From Paenarthrobacter aurescens (GTDB lineage: Bacteria; Actinomycetota; Actinomycetes; Actinomycetales; Micrococcaceae): 64,000 nucleotides of DNA. Below, in pieces: positions 18,173 to 25,361 of this stretch. The notes under the pieces were generated by a model. The model did no database searches. It was not told the origin of the DNA and worked only from the letters and a program-made list of their open reading frames with translations. The position numbers and the translations under genes were made by a program. Where the stretch lies: NCBI RefSeq assembly GCF_041549525.1, contig NZ_CP157456.1, positions 930,001 to 994,000 on the forward strand, given 5' to 3'. The stretch's first letter is position 1, and each line of letters starts with the position of its first letter.

Positions 18173-18880
18173 CTAGCCGAAGAGCTTGCGGCCGACTTTT
18201 GCGAAGACCCCTGGTTCTTTGGACGGGTCGATGATCTGCGGTTGGGCGGAGAAGTCGGTGCCGGTTTCGGTGACGGGGAGGCGTTTGTTGTTCCACTCGA
18301 CTGTTTGCAGTTGTGGGTTGTAGACAGGGGGTGTGATGCCTTCGGCGCGGAACACCGTCCACATCCACTGGGGTATGTTGTCCAGCGTGCGTGGGAAAGC
18401 TTTGAGGTCCTGGAACAATGTCAGTGCGTCCGCCGGACGATCAGGGATGGTTGTTTCATGGGCGGGTCTGAGGAGTTCCACGTCGAAGACCTCAAGTCTG
18501 CCGTCCGAATCCGGATAGAGGTAGACCTTGCAGCTTGTCCACGTCCCTTTACCCTGGACGTACGACTCGCGGCGGATTTCCTCTAGCCAATCAATCATGG
18601 ACTCGCGGGAAAACTCCAAGGAGAAGCTACGCGGTCCCCAGACACCATCTCGCAAGATCTTCTCAGTTTGTTGGGACCAGGCCTGATGAATGACCGAGGT
18701 ACTTATAACTTCTTGGGCACCGAAACCCAGAGCGCCTTCCCTGAAGGTTTCGCTCCTCAACCGGGTGAGGCCTACTAGCACGGAGGGCCTGGAAATGATT
18801 TCGCTGCTGCTCAAAGTGACTCCTTCTGCTCCACGGGCAAATTCGGAAAACGGCGAGTCGTTGATGTCTCCGCGTCGCAC
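18173..18880 (-). CDS. Orphan immunity protein, paralogue 2 (nuclease-toxin partner family)
   Basis: A 235-aa protein of the same family as the one at 19294-19935. The C-terminal 110 residues are almost identical (DALTLFQDLKAFPRTLDNIP; the end is GVFAKVGRKLFG) while the N-terminal half is diverged but alignable (LGFGAQEVISTSVIHQAWSQ). It follows a truncated nuclease tip and starts at a GTG with a weak site. The variable half presumably faces the toxin and the constant half is probably structural. I do not recognise a named immunity family. With its toxin broken, it may act as a protective orphan. Confidence 0.75.
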   Translation of the reverse strand: MRRGDINDSPFSEFARGAEGVTLSSSEIISRPSVLVGLTRLRSETFREGALGFGAQEVISTSVIHQAWSQQTEKILRDGVWGPRSFSLEFSRESMIDWLEEIRRESYVQGKGTWTSCKVYLYPDSDGRLEVFDVELLRPAHETTIPDRPADALTLFQDLKAFPRTLDNIPQWMWTVFRAEGITPPVYNPQLQTVEWNNKRLPVTETGTDFSAQPQIIDPSKEPGVFAKVGRKLFG

Positions 18881-18901
18881 CGGAATGTAACGTCCACCCT
18901 G

Positions 18902-19207
18902 CTAGGCAGCCCGTTTCGGTGCAGGTGCGGCTTGTACCTTTAGACGTACGTCTAGGGGTTGTGCGGTGTCGACGCGGTGGAGGGCCTTGGTCATGAGGTC
19001 TCTTTCGAGTTGGTAGAAGGCCAAGGTGTTCGCCGATACATTGGGGGTTCCGTGGCCTCGGTTCTGGAACATGAGTTGGGCCATGAGGTTGGCGCCTTCT
19101 CCTGGTCCTGCGAAGAAGGATGCGATGAGGTGCCCGCCCTCCTAGCCGCGTCCGCCGACACGGATGCCGGCCAGTATTTGCTGCCATGCGCTGCGATTGA
19201 TGTCGCC
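18902..19207 (-). pseudogene. Orphan nuclease toxin tip with a premature stop
   Basis: The minus strand from about 19207 encodes the last 100 residues of the NUC-type toxin (GDINRSAWQQILAG, then GEGANLMAQLMFQNRGHGTP, then ALHRVDTAQPLD) ending at a stop at 18902. In place of the Tyr codon of the RGYEGGH active-site region there is a TAG (19142-19144), and one T is missing near 19199. There is no N-terminal secretion region. It is a remnant, followed 21 bp later by an intact immunity paralogue. Confidence 0.85.
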
Positions 19208-19293
19208 TTAAGCAGGTGAATCTCGACGACGGCGTAGGCAGCTCCGCTTCTTCGTGGAGCTTTGGTTGCGGCTGCTGGAGATGTTTGGGCTGC

Positions 19294-19935
19294 CTAGCCG
19301 AAGAGCTTGCGGCCGATTTTTGCGAAGACCCCTGGTTCTTTAGATGGGTCGATGATTTCCGGTTGGGCGGAGAAGTCGGTGCCGGTGTTGGTGACGGGGA
19401 GGCGTTTGTTGTTCCACTCGACTGTTTGCAGTTGTGGGTTGTAGACAGGGGGTGTGATGCCTTCGGCGCGGAACACCGTCCACATCCACTGGGGTATGTT
19501 GTCCAGCGTGCGTGGGAAAGCTTTGAGGTCCTGGAACAATGTCAGTGCGTCCGCCGGACGATCAGGAATTCCATCTTCGCTGTCCGGCCTAAAGAGTTCA
19601 AAATCGAAGGTTTCGAGTCTGCCGTCCGAATCTGGATAGAGGTAGACCTTGCAGCTGGTCCACGTACCAGCTCCGGTGCGATACGATTCGCGGCGTACTT
19701 CTTTTAACCACCAATCCATGGAGTCATGAGAAAAGTCCACTGCAAATTCGCGGTATCCCCAGATGCCGTTTCGCTTCACATCCTCCGTGCGCCTAGACCA
19801 CGCCTGATGTATCACGGAGGTACTCACCACCTCCTGAGACCCGAAACCCAGGGACCCTTGGCGGAAAGTTTCATCTTTCAGGCGTCGTAATCCCATCGAT
19901 ACCGCAGGGCTAATTGCGGGCGAACCGTCAGTCAC
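19294..19935 (-). CDS. Presumed cognate immunity protein of the full-length nuclease toxin, paralogue 1
   Basis: A 213-aa soluble protein with no signal or membrane segment. Its ATG overlaps the stop of the full-length toxin (TCAT at 19932-19935), the usual arrangement for toxin-immunity pairs. The constant C-terminal region (NIPQWMWTVFRAEGITPPVY, WNNKRLPV, PGVFAKIGRKLFG) is shared with the orphan paralogue at 18173-18880. I do not recognise a Pfam immunity family with certainty. By context it should neutralise the DNA/RNA endonuclease tip of the toxin in the producing cell. Confidence 0.8.
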   Translation of the reverse strand: MTDGSPAISPAVSMGLRRLKDETFRQGSLGFGSQEVVSTSVIHQAWSRRTEDVKRNGIWGYREFAVDFSHDSMDWWLKEVRRESYRTGAGTWTSCKVYLYPDSDGRLETFDFELFRPDSEDGIPDRPADALTLFQDLKAFPRTLDNIPQWMWTVFRAEGITPPVYNPQLQTVEWNNKRLPVTNTGTDFSAQPEIIDPSKEPGVFAKIGRKLFG

Positions 19936-22274
19936 TGCATCTCCTGTTCACCGATGGGCATATTTGAGAATTGATTTGTCCTCGGGAGACCTCCGTCGAA
20001 GCTATGGGTTACCTTCAATGATTCAGGCAGTCCGGGTTTTGGTCCGGGGACGGCTTCTATCTTTAAATGCAAGTCTAGTGGTTGCCCAGTGTCGACACGG
20101 TGGAGGGCCTTCGTCATGACTTCTCGCTCGAGTTGGTAGAAGGCCAAGGTATTCGCCGATACGTTGGGGGTTCCGTGGCCTCGGTTCTGGAACATGAGTT
20201 GGGCCAGGAGGTTGGCACCTTCTCCTGGTCCTGCGAAGAGGGATGCGATGAGATGGCCGCCCTCGTAGCCGCGCCCGCCGACACGGATGCCGGCGAGTAT
20301 TTGCTGCCATGCGCTGCGGTTGATGTCGCCTTTAAGCAACCCGGTGATGTGTGCTTCGACGCTCTTGGGCTTGGCGAAGTCATCGGTGATGATCGTGAAG
20401 TGATTTTCCAGGCCTCCGTCAGTTTTCGCGACGACGTTGTAGGTGACATTGGGCATCCGCTTGTTCAGTTCAACGGACCAGGCACCCCTAACGCCAGCGT
20501 ACGTGTCTACGCGTTCGACTCGGCCCGTGGCATCTGTGTAGAACCGTTCAAGACTGTCGGCTGTGAGGCCGCCGGTGTTATCTGGCATTTTGGTGCGGTT
20601 GTCCACGATGTACAAGGTGTTGGGTTCCAGCCCGGTCTTGGCTGCGAAGTTGTCTTTGCGGCTGACCGGGAAAAGATCGTGACCATGCTGAAGGACGACG
20701 GTGTTGGTGATGTTGTTCTGTGGCGGGAAAGGGTCAGGGACCACGGGTGCGTGCGGCGCCCGTGAAGCGTCGTTAACGAGTGCACCGGAACCGCCCCGTG
20801 CGTGAGGGGCGTTTTCCCGGATGTCGGCAGCGCTCTTGTCCAGCCAGTTTGGTACTGCTGAGTTGTCCGCGGTCCGTGCCAACAGACCGCTGGGCTCGGG
20901 GTGAAAGGCGGTTGGAAAGTCCGTATCGACATTACGGAGGCCCTGGGCAAGGGAGTTCATCACGTCCGCGGTAACGTGTTTGCCTCCCGAGACGAGGTGC
21001 GTCACGCCACGTTTGGCGTTTTCTAGAGCCGCCCAAGTCGCCGCTTTTGACTGGGTGATTGTATCGAGCACCCTAGCCGTAGTGGATGGCATCACCAAGT
21101 CCGATAGTTTCAGGGCCAGCGAGCCGGGTTTATCCAGTAAAAGACCGGTTCGGTGGAGTCCGTTGGCGGCGTTACTGAGCGGCGAAGAAAGCACTCCCAG
21201 CCGTGGACTGCCCATGGTTGCGGTGCTGAGTCGCTGCGCAGCCAGGCCTAGCCTGCCGGCGGTCGAACCGGCTTTAATCCCCACCCCGGCACCACCGGCA
21301 AAGAGAGTCGCGACGTCGAAGGTGGTTGCGCCGAGGGCGTAGGCGGGGTCGGTGCCCCATTCGTCGTAGTGGATGGTTTCTTTGGCCGCGTTGAGGGTGG
21401 TCAGGACGGCTTGGGTTTCTTCGGCGGTGACGTCTTTACCTCCGCGGGCAAACACGTTTCTGGTGGTGAGCGCCGCGCCGCCGAGGGCGAACATCCCTTG
21501 CCAGGCTTGGGCTTGTTTGATTTTGTCGGTGGTTCCCAGCAGGGTGTGCAGGCCTTGCCCGGCGCCGATCAGGGCGCTGATGAAACCTTGGCCCGCTGAG
21601 CCGGCCCCGCCGAGCCGGGCCGAGATGTTCGGTGGGCCCCAGGGAAGGTCGGGGAGTTTCTCGTCGGTGCCCATGTAGTGCTGGACGTGGGTCAGGGCGT
21701 TGGAGAGCAGGTCGGTTGAGGAGTTGAGGTTCGCCCTGGGGATGGCCGGGGGATGGTAGCTTTGCCCGCCGGTCAGGGCGGCCAGTGCGGTGGCGCAGGT
21801 GGCGTCGGAGTCGAGGATGGCTTGGGCCAGGGCGCTGGCTTTGTCCATGGTTTCGCGGTGACGGTCCACGATTGTCAGGTTTGAGCGCCAGTCGTCGTTG
21901 CCGCCGATGACCTCGTCCAAGGCGTGGACCTCGGCCCGGAGGGTGTTGATGCGTTGTTTCAGTTCCCTGGCCCGGTCCGCGTACGCGGCCAGCACGGTTG
22001 CGGCGTTGCTGGTCAGGTTGGCCAGGCCCTGGGAGCGGGAGAACACCGGGGTGAAAGCGGTCAGGACCTGCCCGGCTTCGGGGGCCTCGTAAGCTCCGGA
22101 AAGACCGGCCCAGGACCTTGCGGCGTCGTTGACGCCGGAATGAACGGCGTTCCCGGACGCTGCGAGGGCCTGGCCCTGGCTGTCCAGGGCGTCCGGGTCC
22201 GGCAGCGGCGGGAGCCCGTCAACGCTGATCCCGGACGCGCCCGGACCTGCGACACACACCTGACTGAAGTCCAT
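19932..22274 (-). CDS. Full-length T7SS polymorphic toxin with DNA/RNA non-specific endonuclease tip
   Basis: A 780-aa protein. Residues 1-180 are helical with a WxG-type turn (SWAGLSGAYEAPE, about 54-66) as expected of type VII substrates. Residues 200-340 form a Gly/Ala-rich region shared with the truncated cassettes. The last 190 residues match the Endonuclease_NS_2 pattern: DTYAGVRGAWSVELN, RGYEGGHLIASLFAGPGEG with the catalytic His, then NLLAQLMFQNRG and NTLAFYQLEREV. The tip would degrade DNA or RNA in competitor cells. The gene lies 2 bp behind a DUF6507 gene in the unit that begins with two WXG100-size proteins, so it is co-transcribed with its secretion partners. It is the only complete toxin of the array. 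Confidence 0.88.
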   Translation of the reverse strand: MDFSQVCVAGPGASGISVDGLPPLPDPDALDSQGQALAASGNAVHSGVNDAARSWAGLSGAYEAPEAGQVLTAFTPVFSRSQGLANLTSNAATVLAAYADRARELKQRINTLRAEVHALDEVIGGNDDWRSNLTIVDRHRETMDKASALAQAILDSDATCATALAALTGGQSYHPPAIPRANLNSSTDLLSNALTHVQHYMGTDEKLPDLPWGPPNISARLGGAGSAGQGFISALIGAGQGLHTLLGTTDKIKQAQAWQGMFALGGAALTTRNVFARGGKDVTAEETQAVLTTLNAAKETIHYDEWGTDPAYALGATTFDVATLFAGGAGVGIKAGSTAGRLGLAAQRLSTATMGSPRLGVLSSPLSNAANGLHRTGLLLDKPGSLALKLSDLVMPSTTARVLDTITQSKAATWAALENAKRGVTHLVSGGKHVTADVMNSLAQGLRNVDTDFPTAFHPEPSGLLARTADNSAVPNWLDKSAADIRENAPHARGGSGALVNDASRAPHAPVVPDPFPPQNNITNTVVLQHGHDLFPVSRKDNFAAKTGLEPNTLYIVDNRTKMPDNTGGLTADSLERFYTDATGRVERVDTYAGVRGAWSVELNKRMPNVTYNVVAKTDGGLENHFTIITDDFAKPKSVEAHITGLLKGDINRSAWQQILAGIRVGGRGYEGGHLIASLFAGPGEGANLLAQLMFQNRGHGTPNVSANTLAFYQLEREVMTKALHRVDTGQPLDLHLKIEAVPGPKPGLPESLKVTHSFDGGLPRTNQFSNMPIGEQEMQ

Positions 22275-22276
22275 TC

Positions 22277-22615
22277 TTACCGCCCTAATGCCGAAACGGA
22301 CAGGTGCACGGTTGAGGCACTGGAGGCCGCTGTTGATGCCATGGCCAGATCACCGTTGGCGTAATGGCCCACGGCTTCGGAGGTCCCGGTCAGGATGGTG
22401 GTGCTGCGCTCGAGCACGTCCGTGGTGGCCGGAACCACCCCGTTCTCGATCAACGCCCCCAACGCTTCTTGAACCTGGGCCGACGGCACGGCCGCGGCGA
22501 TTCCTTCCACCGCGCCCTGTAACCTGGCCAACGGTTCCTCCAACGCCGAAACAGAGCCTGCGGTAGAGGAGATCACCGCACGCGCGGTGCCAACATCAAT
22601 ACTCCACACAGCCAT
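22277..22615 (-). CDS. DUF6507 family protein (T7SS-associated)
   Basis: A 112-aa helical protein (start MAVWSIDVG; late block EAVGHYANGDLAMASTA) that resembles DUF6507 proteins found next to ESX-type genes in actinobacteria. Size and helical character resemble WXG100 partners. It lies directly before the toxin (2-bp gap), so it may be a targeting partner or chaperone of the toxin's N-terminal helical domain. The ATG at 22615 is chosen because AGGTG lies 7 nt upstream; a GTG three codons earlier is possible. Confidence 0.7.
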   Translation of the reverse strand: MAVWSIDVGTARAVISSTAGSVSALEEPLARLQGAVEGIAAAVPSAQVQEALGALIENGVVPATTDVLERSTTILTGTSEAVGHYANGDLAMASTAASSASTVHLSVSALGR

Positions 22616-22645
22616 ATCAGTCACCTGCCTCTAAAGACCGGCGGG

Positions 22646-22951
22646 TTAGCCGATGCTCTGCACGGCGTTGCGGGCAGAGGTCGCGGCGGTGGTGGCGGTG
22701 TCGTCGTTGGTGCCCAGGGTGGTCCGGACCAGGGCGATGATGGCTTTGACTTCGTCCGCCGCTGAGCTCCAGCGGGTTTCGACTGCCTGGTATTCGGCGT
22801 CGACGCCGTCGGCGCGGAAGTCGGCCATGGCCTGGTTCACGTCGGCTTGGCGGGCGGCGATGAGGGTTTCCAGTTGCGCGGCGAGGGCTTGGATGTCGGA
22901 CTGGACCTGGGCTGAGACGTTGGTGTCGTAGGCGATGCGGTTGGTGGTCAT
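22646..22951 (-). CDS. ESAT-6/WXG100-like protein
   Basis: A 101-aa, almost fully helical protein without signal peptide. The centre has TRWSSAADEV at residues 59-68, where the usual WXG turn is WSS. Two helices flank this turn (VQSDIQALAAQLETLIAAR and VKAIIALVRTTLG). It matches what is often annotated as pore-forming ESAT-6 family. It starts 2 bp after the other WXG100-size gene and probably forms a helical-hairpin dimer with it or with itself for export by EccC/EccD. Confidence 0.8.
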   Translation of the reverse strand: MTTNRIAYDTNVSAQVQSDIQALAAQLETLIAARQADVNQAMADFRADGVDAEYQAVETRWSSAADEVKAIIALVRTTLGTNDDTATTAATSARNAVQSIG

Positions 22952-22953
22952 GA

Positions 22954-23292
22954 TTATGCCCGTCCTTGGAAGCGTGCGGCGTCGAAGTTCGCGGCGCCTT
23001 CGGAGCGGCGTGCGTTATCGGAGGCGGTCAGGTCGCCTTGGGTGAAAGCGGTGTTCATCCCGGACTGGCCGGTCACGATGCCGGCCAGGGCGGTGTTCAG
23101 TTCGGACGCGACCAGGTCGGACCGGTTCTTGAACGAATCGAACGCGGCCTTGCCCGCGCCGCTGAATTTGCCTTCCAGCGGGGTGACGGCGTCCACGAAA
23201 CGGCGGACCAAGGCGCCGAGGTCCTGATGGGACGCGTCGGTTTGCTTGCTCAGGTTCCCGAGTGTCTCGGCACCCATATCAAAGATAGCCAT
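22954..23292 (-). CDS. WXG100 family protein
   Basis: A 112-aa helical protein with the WXG100 layout: helix (TDASHQDLGALVRRFVDAVT), turn at KFSGAGKAAFDSF (where FSG replaces WXG), and second helix (VASELNTALAGIVTG). A GGGGGA site lies 5 nt before the ATG at 23292; the open frame upstream of that is not used. It is the first gene of the leftward unit and thus sits beside the divergent secretion-machine genes. It likely pairs with the downstream ESAT-6-like protein. Confidence 0.82.
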   Translation of the reverse strand: MAIFDMGAETLGNLSKQTDASHQDLGALVRRFVDAVTPLEGKFSGAGKAAFDSFKNRSDLVASELNTALAGIVTGQSGMNTAFTQGDLTASDNARRSEGAANFDAARFQGRA

Positions 23293-23748
23293 TGATTCCC
23301 CCAAAGGTAGATGGTTGTGCTGGAGCACTTTAACAGCATGGTGAACACAACATGTTAAGTCCAGTCGATGCAGTAACAAGAAGCAAGTGCCTTATGACGG
23401 CTTAGTCACAAACCGAAAAGGTTGCCGACGAAGCCCCACGGGGTTCACCCTGCCCCACCAGAGCGGACACCTAGGGCCGAAAAGCACCCTCTAGGTGCCG
23501 TTTCGGGTCTGTCTAGGTGCTGAAAACACCCAAAATGAGTGCTCCCCACCACCGACTAGGTACTCCGGTGCAATAAAGACAAGGACCTGGCCTTCGCGCC
23601 GCGGATGACGCAGCCCTTGCGCCAGAAGTCCTGGAGCAAACTTTGTCTCAGGCAGATGCTAGGGTCTGGACCGTTATTGAAACCGACCCATGGATTAGGG
23701 TTGATGGCACTATGACGCCGTACAGGAGCCTGATGGGGAGGGCCGCAC
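23293..23748. promoter_or_regulatory. Divergent promoter region of the T7SS locus with nested inverted repeats
   Basis: A 456-bp gap with no supported gene. Its centre has nested inverted repeats: CACCTAG (23468-23474) pairs with CTAGGTG (23513-23519), inside it CCGAAA (23477-23482) pairs with TTTCGG (23501-23506), and inside that GCACC (23484-23488) with GGTGC (23494-23498). A fourth half-site CTAGGTAC follows at 23556. The element lies about 180 bp from the leftward start and 230 bp from the rightward start, so it could be an operator for both units. Confidence 0.55.
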
Positions 23749-24012
23749 ATGGCTGAAGACTACGATTCCCGGCTGCTTGAGTCCGCCCGGGTCAGGAAGC
23801 ATAGACTCGACGATTCTTTGTTGTTTGGGCAGAACCCACAGGAACGTAGCTATAAGACGGCCACCACGCGGCTCATGCAATCACTCCTGGTCGCAGCGCT
23901 CATCGCCGCAATCTGTGTTGGCTTCAGTTTCGTCCAACATCTGCTCAGTGAGCAGGCGGCCAAACAAGCAGTGACGTCAGCATCAGCAACTCTCATCAAA
24001 GGAACCCTATGA
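23749..24012 (+). CDS. Small single-span membrane protein of the T7SS locus
   Basis: An 87-aa protein with a polar N-terminal 45 residues (RLDDSLLFGQNPQERSYKTA) and one membrane span (LMQSLLVAALIAAICVGFSF, about 43-62). GGGGAGG lies 6 nt before the ATG. Its stop overlaps the start of eccD (ATGA), so the two are coupled. It resembles the N-terminal, membrane-anchored piece of EccB-type proteins in layout only; I do not claim homology. A full EccB is not present in the window, so this could be a reduced substitute. Confidence 0.7.
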   Translation: MAEDYDSRLLESARVRKHRLDDSLLFGQNPQERSYKTATTRLMQSLLVAALIAAICVGFSFVQHLLSEQAAKQAVTSASATLIKGTL

Positions 24013-25361
24013 GTATGGCCCTGAGCCGGGTCACCATTATCGCGGCGCACCGGCATCTCGATGTAAGGCTCCCTTCCGATGAACCCATCGCATCGCTCAT
24101 GCCGCAAATTTTGAGCTTGATGAACGAGCCCAGCAGCTCCCGGACTGCCACCGCAGCCAGCACCGCAATCCTTATGTCGTCCGTGCTGACCACCAGCGTG
24201 GGCATCACCCTGGAAAGTTCATTGACTCTGCGCCAAGCGGGCATCTCCGATGGCTCCATGCTTTACCTGCGCGACGAACGCGATGTCCCGGCAGCGCCTG
24301 ATGTTTATGACGTTCCTTCCTTCGCGGCCGAATCAACAGAGCGGCTCCCGGCTGTGTGGGCCGGGCCGCTGCGGACTGTTGGCCTCGCGACTGTTGCCGG
24401 TTTGTTGATGGCTGCTGCCGGTTCGTCGTTCGTTGTGCTTCTGCGGGGAACCGGAAACAGGGATTCCGCCATGATCGGCATCGCGATTGGTGCCACCCTG
24501 ATGTTGCTCGGTGCCATAGCCGGACGCGTACGCTCCGTCCCTGGCGGACTCGCGTTGGTTGCCGCTGGGCTGGCAACGGCCGGTTCCACGGCCTTTATGG
24601 TGTCGCCTTTCGCTACCGGGGCTCTTCTCCTGTCCGCCGCCTTGGTCCTGGCCGTGGTTGCCTCGGGCATGGCAACGGGTAAGTACATCCCTTTCCTTTC
24701 AAGTGCCGGGCTGCTCCTCCTTCTGGGTGGATTGTGGGCAGTGCTGGCCTTGAGCACTCGGGATCAGCCGCTCTCAGCCGGTATTTCGGGAATCGTGGCT
24801 ATCTTCGCGTTGGGTGTCGCACCCAGGCTGGCCACCGTATTGACTGGCCTTAGCGGTTTGGATGACGATCAGCGCCAAGGTAAGCGGATCACCCGCAGCA
24901 CAACGCTGGATGCCGTCCACGCAGCACACGCCACTTTGACCGGTTGGACGCTCACTGCAGCATTGGTGGCTGGAGTTGCGGTGGTGGTGGTTGCGACCGC
25001 GAAGAACCGGCCGGTGTGGGCGGTCCTGCTTGCGGTGGCGCTGTTGGGCGCCTTGACGTTCAGGGGCCTGGCGTTGCCGCTGCTAGCGCAGCGCGCCGGA
25101 GTCTATGTAGCAGCAGCTGGTGCCTGCTGGGGTGCCACGCAGGTCTTTGCCTTGGCAACCAAACAGCCTCTATGGCTTGCTGTTGCAGCAGCGTTGGCAG
25201 TTCTCGTGCTGGTGGCCTCTGTAATTAAGGTCAGGGAACAGACGGCCGCCAGGCTGCGAGTCATCGCCTCAAGGCTCGAGCTCCTCTGCGTCCTTGCCAC
25301 CATTCCCTTGGTTCTGGGACTCTCAGGAGCCTATACACAGCTAGGACAGACTTTTGGGTGA
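24009..25361 (+). CDS. eccD: Type VII secretion integral membrane protein EccD
   Basis: A 450-aa protein. Residues 1-95 form the ubiquitin-like (YukD) domain (VTIIAAHRHLDVRLPSDEPI, then SLTLRQAGISDGSMLYLRDE). About eleven hydrophobic spans follow from residue 115 to the end, starting LRTVGLATVAGLLMAAAGSS. EccD dimers form the channel wall of ESX machines. It is coupled to the small membrane protein before it and overlaps the MinD-like gene after it by 8 bp. Confidence 0.9.
   Translation: MSMALSRVTIIAAHRHLDVRLPSDEPIASLMPQILSLMNEPSSSRTATAASTAILMSSVLTTSVGITLESSLTLRQAGISDGSMLYLRDERDVPAAPDVYDVPSFAAESTERLPAVWAGPLRTVGLATVAGLLMAAAGSSFVVLLRGTGNRDSAMIGIAIGATLMLLGAIAGRVRSVPGGLALVAAGLATAGSTAFMVSPFATGALLLSAALVLAVVASGMATGKYIPFLSSAGLLLLLGGLWAVLALSTRDQPLSAGISGIVAIFALGVAPRLATVLTGLSGLDDDQRQGKRITRSTTLDAVHAAHATLTGWTLTAALVAGVAVVVVATAKNRPVWAVLLAVALLGALTFRGLALPLLAQRAGVYVAAAGACWGATQVFALATKQPLWLAVAAALAVLVLVASVIKVREQTAARLRVIASRLELLCVLATIPLVLGLSGAYTQLGQTFG

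Larger units (their letters stand above)
18070..19680. repeat. Pair of ~490-bp near-identical direct repeats in the immunity array
   Basis: Bases 18070-18560 and 19190-19680 are near identical in direct orientation, offset by 1121 bp. Each copy covers the 3' part of an immunity gene, about 90 bp behind its stop and the start of a nuclease-tip fragment (reading GDINR in both). Divergence begins abruptly inside the immunity genes (toward their 5' ends). A further shared block, about 17690-18000 versus 21310-21640, links the truncated toxin to the full one, and 18958-19205 matches 20090-20325. Confidence 0.85.

Noticed and set aside
18095..19707. Two similar plus-strand frames starting MNLDDGVGSSASS
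   Set aside because: They look like paralogues, but they are the antisense of the duplicated immunity 3' ends, so the similarity is explained by the DNA repeat.
13801..22300. Insertion sequences or integrase driving the cassette array
   Set aside because: No transposase, integrase or terminal inverted repeat is visible; homologous recombination between the shared blocks explains the layout.
23293..23379. 29-residue upstream extension of the WXG100 protein
   Set aside because: WXG100 proteins start at the helix; GGGGGA stands directly before the ATG at 23292.
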